A DNA stretch of 5,868 bases from Acidobacteriota bacterium (lineage in GTDB: Bacteria; Acidobacteriota; Terriglobia; Terriglobales; Acidobacteriaceae): NCBI GenBank assembly GCA_021841795.1, contig JAKCDN010000208.1, forward strand, positions 1 through 5,868, written 5' to 3'. Under the pieces are notes generated by a model. That model was not told the origin of the DNA and did no database searches. It saw only the letters and a program-made list of their open reading frames with translations. Position numbers and translations under genes: made by a program. Below are positions 1 through 5,868 of this stretch, piece after piece; position 1 is the first letter of the stretch; each line of letters begins with the position of its first letter.

Positions 1-480
1 CGTCAGCACAACGTCTGCCATTGCGATCGGTGACTCCGCAAGATCGCCGCCCGCCAGCGGTGTCTCGCACCGCTCCGCCAGCGCAAAGAATCCATCCAGG
101 AATCCCTCCAGCCACGTCTTTTCCCCCGCCTGTCGCCCTTTTTTAAGGCCCGCCTTCGCCGCGTTTGCAACCAGCCCGCGCGGAAGTCCCAGTGAGAGAA
201 ACGCCGCCACCGGCCGCGCGCCCATCGCCGCCAGATCGCTGAGTCCTCGCGCCAGCGTGCGATGCCCCACCGAAGCGGCCGGGTGCCATCCCAGCCGGAA
301 ATGCCGCCCCTCGATCGCCAGATCGGTAGTGACAGCCATCTCCTCGCCCGCACGTACGCGCAGCAGCGCGCAATCGTCGCCAATCCCCAGGCGCAGCCCG
401 CCCTTCTTCAGCCCGGACGCACGCGCGCGTATCTGCTGAAGCAAAGCCAGCTCTCCCGGCTTGCTGCTTTCTGCATCCAT
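1..480 (-). CDS. thiL: Thiamine-monophosphate kinase ThiL, N-terminal 160 residues (3' end outside window)
   Basis: ThiL uses ATP to phosphorylate thiamine monophosphate to thiamine diphosphate, the last step of the cofactor pathway, in the cytoplasm. The minus-strand frame from ATG 478-480 stays open to base 1, giving 160 residues. The N-terminus has the GEL.LL..I opening of the family. The Mg/nucleotide-binding motifs follow in order: GIGDDCAL (32-39), VTTD (50-53), EGRHF (57-61), SDLAAMGA (81-88) and GGD (144-146), with acidic residues D35, D36, D53, D82 and D146 all present. Two departures are visible. The residue after GGD is Leu rather than the more usual Thr. The stretch between LP (99-100) and WLEGF (123-127) is about 17 residues longer than I recall for E. 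coli ThiL, and is rich in Ala, Lys and Gly. The start is chosen from the family N-terminus; no Shine-Dalgarno precedes it. It is transcribed away from the M23 gene. Family assignment is firm. Confidence 0.93.
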   Translation of the reverse strand, partial: MDAESSKPGELALLQQIRARASGLKKGGLRLGIGDDCALLRVRAGEEMAVTTDLAIEGRHFRLGWHPAASVGHRTLARGLSDLAAMGARPVAAFLSLGLPRGLVANAAKAGLKKGRQAGEKTWLEGFLDGFFALAERCETPLAGGDLAESPIAMADVVLT

Positions 481-486
481 AGTCTG

Positions 487-492
487 AGCATA
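487..492 (-). promoter_or_regulatory. Candidate -10 box of thiL (possible leaderless start)
   Basis: Read on the minus strand, TATGCT matches the sigma-70 -10 consensus at four of six positions and is followed by six bases (CAGACT) and then the thiL ATG. Transcription would begin at or within a base or two of the start codon. No recognisable -35 box lies 16-18 bases upstream and there is no Shine-Dalgarno, so the call depends on the same arrangement recurring before GH5, tmk and ligA. Confidence 0.4.
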
Positions 493-769
493 GGGTAAAG
501 AGCCGAGGTCTCGGGAGCGGGGATGCCCGTTTTCGTGCCTTGTCGGCCCTGGCTGTCAGGCGGCGTTCGGGGGCGCGGCAGCCATCCGGGACCGATGCGC
601 GCAATAGCGTGCCTGCGGCGCCCGATGCGGCTCCATCCCGGCATCGCCGCCGGATTCTTGCTTCCGTGGCGTCAACACGCTGAAAAATCGACCCTTGTTC
701 AGTGATCTCCGCGTCCGCGGCCTGCCCATTCCCCCATCACCCCAAAGTTCCGGAAATCCATAGTTTTCG

Positions 770-798
770 TTGACCCTGCTGGAACCGTTTGTTAATCT
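770..798 (+). promoter_or_regulatory. Sigma-70-type promoter for the M23 peptidase gene
   Basis: The -35 hexamer TTGACC (770-775, five of six consensus bases) is separated by exactly 17 bases from TAATCT (793-798, which keeps the key T, A and final T). The surroundings (about 755-800) are noticeably richer in A/T than the flanking DNA. Transcription would begin around 804-806. This is the best -35/-10 pair in the window. A second -10-like hexamer, TACTCT (889-894), lies closer to the gene but has no good -35 partner. Confidence 0.55.
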
Positions 799-923
799 TA
801 GTAGGACACTCTCGCATCTGTCCCATTTTGGGGGTGCTGATCTTGTGCGTGGATTGGTTTTCCGCACGTTCTTCCCCCGGGAATTGAATACTCTGCGGCC
901 GGCAGGCCATTGGGATTGCAGGC

Positions 924-1904
924 ATGAAGTTGCGTAGACGCTACTACATTCTTTTCATAGCCCGGGATGAAGATGGCCAGATTCGGAAGATTCCGCTTCC
1001 GTTGACGTATGCCTATGGGTTCCTCGCGGCTGCAATTGTAGGCGCCTTCACGATTGTCGGCCTCGCCGGTTCCTACACCCGGATGTTGCTCAAGACTGAA
1101 AGCTACAACCAGGTTCGTGCCGAGCGCGAAACCCTCCGTCAAAACTATCAGCGCATGGAAGAGATCGCGCACACGCGCAGTGTGCAGGTGGCATCGCTGG
1201 GCGCGCTGGCCAATGAGGTCACAGCCCTTTACGGCCTGCGTCAGAACCGCATGGAAACCGCCAGAACCGCCGCCGCTTCCACCGCCTCGGCCACCGCTCC
1301 CGCACCGGCCGGCATCGCGCAGCCTGACGTGATGAGCCAGCAGCAGATTACCCAGACGATCGACACCTTCTACGCCCTGCGGGACGAAGCGCTCTCCGGC
1401 CAGGTCTCCCGCGCTCTTGCGGGCGGTTTGACGTCCAGTTTTACCGGCGACTGGACAGAGTTGGCCGCCGCTCCCGCCTTGTGGCCGGTGCAGGGTCCGG
1501 TCGCCTCCAGCTTCGGTGAGCGCGAAGATCCCTTCAACGGTGAAGGCGCATTCCACTCCGGCATCGACATTGACGCGCCCTACGGAACTCCTGTGCGCGC
1601 CGCTGCTGACGGCGCCGTGCTCAGCGCGAACATGGTCAACGGCTACGGCCGCGAAATCGTCCTCAGCCATGGCCACGATCTGGACACTCTCTACGGTCAC
1701 CTGTCGGCCATCGCCGTTGTTCCCGGCCAGCATGTAACCTGCGGCCAGGTAATCGGCTACGTCGGCGAGTCCGGCCGCGCCACCGGCCCCCATCTTCACT
1801 ACGAGGTGCGCGTCCACAACGTGCCCGTCAATCCCCACAAGTATCTCCGCTTGACCTACGCGCAGGCTGCGAATCTCGATCCCCAGCCCCAGTCCGCGCA
1901 ATAA
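924..1904 (+). CDS. Membrane-anchored M23 (LytM-type) peptidoglycan endopeptidase
   Basis: Predicted zinc metallopeptidase of 326 residues that cleaves peptide cross-links of the cell wall from the periplasmic face. A short basic cytoplasmic tail (1-28) is followed by one transmembrane helix (about 29-49). A Glu/Arg/Gln-rich probable coiled coil comes next (about 56-102), then an Ala/Thr/Pro linker (112-134), and a C-terminal M23 domain (about 186-310). The zinc ligands expected for LytM are present: H211 and D215 in FHSGIDID, and H292 in the HLH triplet. The second catalytic pair, H259 (YGHL) and H290, is also intact, so it should be an active enzyme rather than an EnvC/NlpD-type activator. 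Wall remodelling or division is the likely role; substrate specificity cannot be read from sequence. The start matches the basic tail before the membrane helix; only a weak GCAGGC precedes it. It appears monocistronic, with its own promoter and terminator. Confidence 0.93.
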   Translation: MKLRRRYYILFIARDEDGQIRKIPLPLTYAYGFLAAAIVGAFTIVGLAGSYTRMLLKTESYNQVRAERETLRQNYQRMEEIAHTRSVQVASLGALANEVTALYGLRQNRMETARTAAASTASATAPAPAGIAQPDVMSQQQITQTIDTFYALRDEALSGQVSRALAGGLTSSFTGDWTELAAAPALWPVQGPVASSFGEREDPFNGEGAFHSGIDIDAPYGTPVRAAADGAVLSANMVNGYGREIVLSHGHDLDTLYGHLSAIAVVPGQHVTCGQVIGYVGESGRATGPHLHYEVRVHNVPVNPHKYLRLTYAQAANLDPQPQSAQ

Positions 1905-1926
1905 ACCGTTCCCGTAAAACACAACA

Positions 1927-1951
1927 AGCCCCCGCGTTTCGGGAGCTTTTT
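1927..1951 (+). terminator. Intrinsic terminator after the M23 gene
   Basis: AGCCCCCG (1927-1934) pairs with CGGGAGCT (1940-1947) around a five-base CGTTT loop, with one C-A mismatch. The stem runs into five T residues (1947-1951). It begins 22 bases after the stop codon, so it should end M23 transcription and separate that gene from GH5. Confidence 0.65.
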
Positions 1952-2027
1952 GTCCCTGCGCGTCGTTTTTTCAGTGTTTGCGCCCAGATCGTCTCCGTGC
2001 CGCGCGCATTGCCGCCCGGCCTCGGGT

Positions 2028-2033
2028 TATCTT
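2028..2033 (+). promoter_or_regulatory. Candidate -10 box of the GH5 gene (possible leaderless start)
   Basis: TATCTT fits the TAnnnT core of a -10 box and ends seven bases before the GH5 ATG at 2041. There is no clear -35 hexamer. A GGA at 2034-2036 sits only four bases from the ATG, which is short for a Shine-Dalgarno. The upstream terminator implies that this gene needs its own promoter, and this is the best-placed candidate. Confidence 0.35.
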
Positions 2034-2040
2034 GGAATGG

Positions 2041-3192
2041 ATGAACCTGCGTCGTTGTTTTGTCACCCTGGCCATGCTCTTTGCTCTCGCTGCTGCCTGT
2101 TCCGCTCAGGATCAGGCCGGCGTCGCCACCGCATTTGCCCGAGCGCGGCATCTGCGTCATGGGATCAATGCCTCCGGCTGGTTCGCGCAGTGGAGCGATT
2201 ACTCGGCGGAACATACGGACCGTTACACTGACGCGCAGGACATTGCCCTCATCGCGCGCCTTGGCTTCGATAACGTCCGCCTCAGCATTGACGCGGATGC
2301 GTTGCAGCAGGACTTGGACAGCGGCCGGCATTCCAGCGGCGATTATCTCGCTCGCCTGGACCGCGCGGTCGATACCATCCTCGGCGACGGCCTCGCGGTG
2401 CAGATCGACCTGCATCCAACCGATCAATACAAGCAGCGCCTGCGCAGTGGCGACGATGCCGTGGAGCGATTCACCGCCCTCTGGCGCAAGCTGGCTGCGC
2501 ATTATGCCGGCCGCGATCCGAATCTCGTCTTCTTCGAGATTCTCAATGAGCCTGAGGTTGACGACGCCTATCGCTGGGCCGGCATTCAGGCGCATGTAGC
2601 CGCGGCCATCCGCCAGGTTGCGCCGCGCAATACTCTCATCGCTGCCGGCGCCAATTACTCGAACCTGCGCGACCTCCTCCGTCTCCAGCCTCTGGCCGAC
2701 GGCAACGTCATCTACAACTTTCACTTTTACGAGCCCCATGAGTTCACCCACCAGGGTGCAAACTGGGGCGTCGCCTGGTGGAGCGCCACCCACTCCATCC
2801 CTTATCCCGTGCCCGCCGCTGAGTCCTCTGCCGCGATGCAGTCGCTCTTGAATCAGGTTCCCGATGCCGTCGATCGCTCCGACCTCGAGAATTACTTCCT
2901 CGACGGTTGGAACGCCCGCCACATCCAGGCGCTGATTGATGAAGCCGCCGCCTGGGCACGCGCGTATAAAGTGCCCCTCATCTGCAACGAGTTCGGCGCC
3001 TACCGCGCCTACACCGATCCCGTCTCCCGCGCCGGCTGGATCCACGACACCCGCACTGCGCTTGAAAATGACGGCATCGGCTGGGCCATGTGGGACTATC
3101 GCGGCGGCTTCGGTGCGGTGACCAAACAGGATGGGCAGCCCGCGCACGTCGACGAAGCCGTCGTAAGCGCCCTCGGGCTAAGCCCTCGCTAG
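2041..3192 (+). CDS. Secreted glycoside hydrolase family 5 (cellulase/endoglucanase-like)
   Basis: Predicted exported glycosidase of 383 residues with a GH5 TIM-barrel domain. GH5 enzymes hydrolyse beta-1,4-glucans, mannans or related beta-glycosides with retention of configuration. The N-terminus (MNLRR, then a hydrophobic run ending ALAAACSA) is a signal peptide, probably cut after A22. C20 lies in AAAC, a poor lipobox, so a lipoprotein is possible but less likely. Core residues appear in GH5 order: R80 (NVRLS), H125 (DLHP), acid/base E170 in ILNEP, H228 and Y230 in NFHFYEPH, nucleophile E317 in CNEFG, and W351 in WAMWDY. No carbohydrate-binding module is present. The open frame extends 21 codons further upstream, but those residues are Arg-rich and would bury the signal peptide, so ATG 2041 is preferred. 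There are no polysaccharide-utilisation partners next to it. Subfamily and true substrate are not determinable here. It converges on tmk with overlapping stop codons. Confidence 0.9.
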   Translation: MNLRRCFVTLAMLFALAAACSAQDQAGVATAFARARHLRHGINASGWFAQWSDYSAEHTDRYTDAQDIALIARLGFDNVRLSIDADALQQDLDSGRHSSGDYLARLDRAVDTILGDGLAVQIDLHPTDQYKQRLRSGDDAVERFTALWRKLAAHYAGRDPNLVFFEILNEPEVDDAYRWAGIQAHVAAAIRQVAPRNTLIAAGANYSNLRDLLRLQPLADGNVIYNFHFYEPHEFTHQGANWGVAWWSATHSIPYPVPAAESSAAMQSLLNQVPDAVDRSDLENYFLDGWNARHIQALIDEAAAWARAYKVPLICNEFGAYRAYTDPVSRAGWIHDTRTALENDGIGWAMWDYRGGFGAVTKQDGQPAHVDEAVVSALGLSPR

Positions 3193-3857
3193 TCGGTCTT
3201 CCCGGCCAGCATCAGCCGTTCTGCTACCGCCTCGGCGATCTGTTCGTGCACCTCGTCGATGGAGAGGTCGCCCTCGATCAGCACCACGCGCTCCGTCTCC
3301 CGGGCGGCAATCTCGCGATACTTCTCCCATACCCGCCGGAAAAAACCGTCCTGCTCCGCTTCGAACCGGCCTTCGCTCGATCCCGTCTCGGCCTCCACGC
3401 GATCGTTGCGCCGGCGCGCGCGCGCCAGCGAGGCCTCAAACCCAGGCAAAAGCAGCAGCGTCAGGTCCGGTTGAAGTCCGTCGCAGACCAGACGGTGCAG
3501 CTCGAGCACAAGCTGGGATCCCAGTGCGCGCCCTCCGCCCTGGTAAGCCTCCGTCGAGTCCGTAAACCGGTCGCATACCACGATCCTGCCTGCCTCCAGC
3601 GCCGGCCGGATCACCTCCGCAATTGCCTGTGCGCGATCGGCAAACATCAGCGCCATCTCCGTCATCGCCGCCACGCCCTTCGATCCCGAATGCAGCAGAA
3701 TCTCGCGGATGCGGTCCCCCGTTGCCGTGCCTCCCGGCTGGCGCAGTACCACCGGCTCGTGGCCGCGGCGTCTCAGCCACGCCGCCAGGCGCTTGATCTG
3801 CGTGGTTTTGCCGGCCCCGTCAAGGCCTTCCAGCGTAATAAAAACTCCGCGAGGCAT
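3189..3857 (-). CDS. tmk: Thymidylate kinase (dTMP kinase)
   Basis: Tmk transfers phosphate from ATP to dTMP to give dTDP, an essential cytoplasmic step towards dTTP. The 222-residue product has the usual length. The P-loop GLDGAGKT (11-18) is followed by the dTMP-binding PGGT segment (41-44), FADRAQ (72-77), the DRF motif (96-98), DSTEAYQGGGR (100-110) and the Arg-rich LID with ARARRRNDRVE (145-155). Arginines in the LID rather than the P-loop suggest the E. coli-like type II class. Two changes from the common pattern are visible: REPGGT reads RQPGGT (Q40), and the Asp of the usual LD(V/L) after PDLTL is Leu (L137). Neither removes a core motif. The frame is open 20 codons further upstream, to an ATG at 3915-3917, but the family starts a few residues before FITLEGLDG, so 3857 is chosen. 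The gene's stop shares CTAG with the GH5 stop. Confidence 0.95.
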   Translation of the reverse strand: MPRGVFITLEGLDGAGKTTQIKRLAAWLRRRGHEPVVLRQPGGTATGDRIREILLHSGSKGVAAMTEMALMFADRAQAIAEVIRPALEAGRIVVCDRFTDSTEAYQGGGRALGSQLVLELHRLVCDGLQPDLTLLLLPGFEASLARARRRNDRVEAETGSSEGRFEAEQDGFFRRVWEKYREIAARETERVVLIEGDLSIDEVHEQIAEAVAERLMLAGKTD

Positions 3858-3863
3858 GGGCTG

Positions 3864-3869
3864 AGAATA
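3864..3869 (-). promoter_or_regulatory. Candidate -10 box of tmk (possible leaderless start)
   Basis: On the minus strand, TATTCT is followed by six bases (CAGCCC) and then the chosen tmk ATG, with no Shine-Dalgarno in between. It matches the -10 consensus at four of six positions; no good -35 is seen. If used, the transcript would start at or very near the ATG. This would also support the 3857 start over the upstream one at 3917. Confidence 0.4.
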
Positions 3870-3969
3870 AAACAGGGAACTGGCAGTAGGGAATAGCTGC
3901 GGGCATTTCAGTGCCATCGCCAGCCCGCCGCTTGCTCTGGTGCGCTCCGCCGTGGAGCTAGCCCGGCTG

Positions 3970-4010
3970 CTGACAAACGTATTCGGACTATGTTAAAAGT
4001 GAGTGACTTT
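3970..4010 (+). promoter_or_regulatory. Possible promoter and small inverted repeat before the barrel-protein gene
   Basis: This A/T-rich patch in the tmk/outer-membrane-protein gap contains CTGACA (3970-3975, five of six -35 bases). Two poor -10 candidates lie downstream: TATGTT (3989-3994) and TTAAAA (3993-3998, 17-base spacing from CTGACA). A perfect inverted repeat, AAAGT-GAGTG-ACTTT (3996-4010), overlaps the expected transcription start and could be an operator, or chance. The leader to the ATG would be about 60 nucleotides. The location is plausible, but the elements are weak. Confidence 0.25.
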
Positions 4011-4055
4011 CCCAAAATCTTAGGGATTCAGAGCCGCCAGGGCATGAGTCCTGCT

Positions 4056-4059
4056 GGAG
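4056..4059 (+). promoter_or_regulatory. Shine-Dalgarno of the outer-membrane barrel gene
   Basis: GGAG lies six bases before ATG 4066, which is good spacing. It fixes that start over the ATG at 4044, which is in another frame. It is the only convincing Shine-Dalgarno before a gene in this window. Confidence 0.6.
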
Positions 4060-4065
4060 TCGATC

Positions 4066-5118
4066 ATGCGTTTCCGCACAATACGTGGGGCTGCACTTTG
4101 CCTTCTATTGTTGAGTGCTCTGTCCGGCGCCCGGCTCGCCGCCCAATATATGACCCTCGAAGGCCAGACCGGCGGCTTTCTCACCCCAACTGCCTATGTT
4201 GTTTACGCCGCCAGGGGACGGTTCTTCTCCCACCCCACCGTCGGCTTCCATTTTATTGACACATCGGCTGTCATCGGCAACCTTGAAACCTTCAGCATCA
4301 CTGAGGGCTTTGCCAATCGTGCCGAGGCGGGCTACACGCGCAGCGTGCATCAGTACGGCGACCAGCCCACCTCCGCGTCGACGCCCCTCGGTCTCAGCAA
4401 TCTGTGGAACTACTCCGGCATGAACGTGTTTCACGGCAAGGTCGTGGTCTTCAGCGATGGGCAGTTTCGTCCATGGGTGCCCGGAGTTGCGGTTGGCGGG
4501 CTCATCCGCACCGATGACCACTTTGTCTCCGGCGCCGCCAACAAGATTCTCACCGGAACCGACAAATCCTACACCAACGGCGACGTATACATCGCGCTAA
4601 CCAAAACCTGGGCCAAACCGCCGCTGCCATTCCTCGTAAACCTGGGCTGGAAGGCCACCAATGCCACCATCTTCGGCATCGGCGGCCAGAGCACTCGCTT
4701 TGCCGGCCGTCTCTTCGGCGGGCTCGGCATTCCGCTGCCCCTTGGCCATGGAATTGTGGCTGTGCCCTCGGCTGGCTTCACGCAGGAGCCTCGAACCGCG
4801 GTGAATCTGAACAACCTCCTCAACGCTGCGCTCTTCAAGTGCGAGGCATTGCTCGCCTGCAGCCCTGCCGCCTATCCGCTCATGAGCGCCCATCTTCCCA
4901 CCACGCTGGACTACGCCGTGCGCGTCACGCAGAAGGACAACCCGCATTTCTCCTTCGATGTCGGCGTGGGGCAGGTAGCCGGCAATATCGGCTCCATCTA
5001 TGTCGCCAACCCCTACTTCAATCCCTATACGCCCGCTACGGGGCCACCCGTTGTTACCACCCCCGTCAATCTCGATGCGCGCAGCGTCGTCGGCATCGGT
5101 TTGAGCTATCGCTATTAG
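4066..5118 (+). CDS. Predicted outer-membrane beta-barrel protein of unknown function
   Basis: I do not recognise a characterised family with certainty. The 350-residue product begins with a signal peptide: basic MRFRTIR, a hydrophobic core at about 8-20, and a cut after A26 in RLAAQ. The rest is rich in Gly, aromatic and alternating polar/apolar segments typical of amphipathic beta strands, and it has no further membrane helix. It ends in GIGLSYRY, and a terminal aromatic residue preceded by alternating hydrophobics is the usual barrel-assembly signal. A GGFLTPTAYVVY segment near the N-terminus and a FGIGGQ segment in the middle recall the layout of DUF3034-type outer-membrane proteins. That similarity is from memory and tentative. 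Two cysteines six residues apart (C259, C265) sit in a probable external loop and could form a disulfide. The gene has its own leader and a good Shine-Dalgarno. No partner gene suggests a substrate. Confidence 0.75.
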   Translation: MRFRTIRGAALCLLLLSALSGARLAAQYMTLEGQTGGFLTPTAYVVYAARGRFFSHPTVGFHFIDTSAVIGNLETFSITEGFANRAEAGYTRSVHQYGDQPTSASTPLGLSNLWNYSGMNVFHGKVVVFSDGQFRPWVPGVAVGGLIRTDDHFVSGAANKILTGTDKSYTNGDVYIALTKTWAKPPLPFLVNLGWKATNATIFGIGGQSTRFAGRLFGGLGIPLPLGHGIVAVPSAGFTQEPRTAVNLNNLLNAALFKCEALLACSPAAYPLMSAHLPTTLDYAVRVTQKDNPHFSFDVGVGQVAGNIGSIYVANPYFNPYTPATGPPVVTTPVNLDARSVVGIGLSYRY

Positions 5119-5194
5119 CCGGCATTGTCGGGCCTGTCCTTGCCCGGGCACGCACTGCGCCCCGTCGCGCCGGTTCTTGCTCCGCGCGCCTCAC

Positions 5195-5868
<674 letters not shown>

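Larger units (their letters stand above)
481..923. other. Long non-coding intergenic region between divergent thiL and M23 genes
   Basis: This 443-bp stretch separates two divergent genes. The short open frames in it on both strands encode Arg/Pro/Gly-rich, low-information peptides that overlap one another and resemble no family I know, so I call no gene. Bases 481-492 hold the candidate thiL start signal, and 770-798 hold a rightward promoter. Bases 805-923 would be a leader of about 118 nucleotides for the M23 gene. That leader contains only weak inverted repeats, such as CCC-ATTTT-GGG near 823-833 and CCGCA/TGCGG arms near 862-898. I recognise no riboswitch. The purpose of the GC-rich half (about 510-700) is unclear. 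Confidence 0.6.

Noticed and set aside
523..705. A 60-codon open frame in the large intergenic gap
   Set aside because: It has no Shine-Dalgarno, its Arg/Pro composition is typical of random GC-rich frames, and it overlaps equally good frames on the other strand.
798..1922. A 374-codon open frame on the minus strand opposite the M23 gene
   Set aside because: Its Gly/Val/Ala-rich product comes from the antisense of a well-supported M23 gene, and it would cover the promoter and leader of that gene.
1978..2040. Upstream ATG extending GH5 by 21 residues
   Set aside because: The extra residues are Arg-rich, and they would bury the signal peptide that starts at MNLRR.
1828..3147. A 439-codon open frame on the minus strand, antisense to M23 end and GH5
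   Set aside because: It is the mirror of the GC-rich codon pattern of the GH5 gene. The product has no family motifs and it crosses a terminator and promoter region.
3858..3917. Upstream ATG extending Tmk by 20 residues
   Set aside because: The family begins a few residues before the FITLEGLDG strand, and the extension would cover the candidate -10 box.
5141..5150. Perfect palindrome TGCCCGGGCA after the barrel gene
   Set aside because: It has no loop and no following T-run, so it is not an intrinsic terminator. A 10-bp palindrome in GC-rich DNA is unremarkable.

Overview
This GC-rich window looks like chromosomal backbone from an acidobacterium, probably of the class Terriglobia (relatives of Terriglobus, Granulicella, Edaphobacter and Acidobacterium). 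That placement is an inference. It rests on the style of the proteins, especially the membrane-anchored M23 peptidase with its RRYYI...ARDEDGQIRKIP N-terminus, on base composition, and on the mixture of housekeeping genes with a secreted glycosidase. No mobile element, CRISPR array, phage gene, tRNA or rRNA was seen.

Layout from left to right: (1) the 5' part of thiL, thiamine-monophosphate kinase, on the minus strand and cut by the left edge (1-480). (2) A 443-bp non-coding stretch with a good sigma-70-type promoter pointing right (770-798). (3) A membrane-anchored, apparently active M23/LytM-type peptidoglycan endopeptidase (924-1904), closed by an intrinsic terminator (1927-1951). (4) A secreted GH5 family glycoside hydrolase (2041-3192). 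(5) tmk, thymidylate kinase, on the minus strand (3189-3857), convergent with the GH5 gene and sharing a 4-bp CTAG stop-stop overlap. (6) A predicted outer-membrane beta-barrel protein of unknown function (4066-5118), the only gene here with a clear Shine-Dalgarno sequence. (7) The 5' part of ligA, NAD+-dependent DNA ligase, cut by the right edge (5209-5868).

The genes do not form one operon. Strands alternate and most genes seem to have their own start signal. Functionally they are a mixture: cofactor synthesis (ThiL makes thiamine diphosphate), nucleotide supply (Tmk makes dTDP), DNA ligation (LigA), and envelope or extracellular functions (M23 peptidase, GH5 glycosidase, barrel protein).

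I did not find a convincing novel multi-gene system. The most interesting signal is in how genes begin. Four genes on both strands (thiL, GH5, tmk, ligA) lack a convincing Shine-Dalgarno sequence (GH5 has only a closely spaced GGA) and instead carry a TATnnT hexamer ending 6-8 bases before the ATG: TATGCT, TATCTT, TATTCT and TATAAT. This is the geometry expected of leaderless mRNAs. The second point of interest is the uncharacterised outer-membrane protein.
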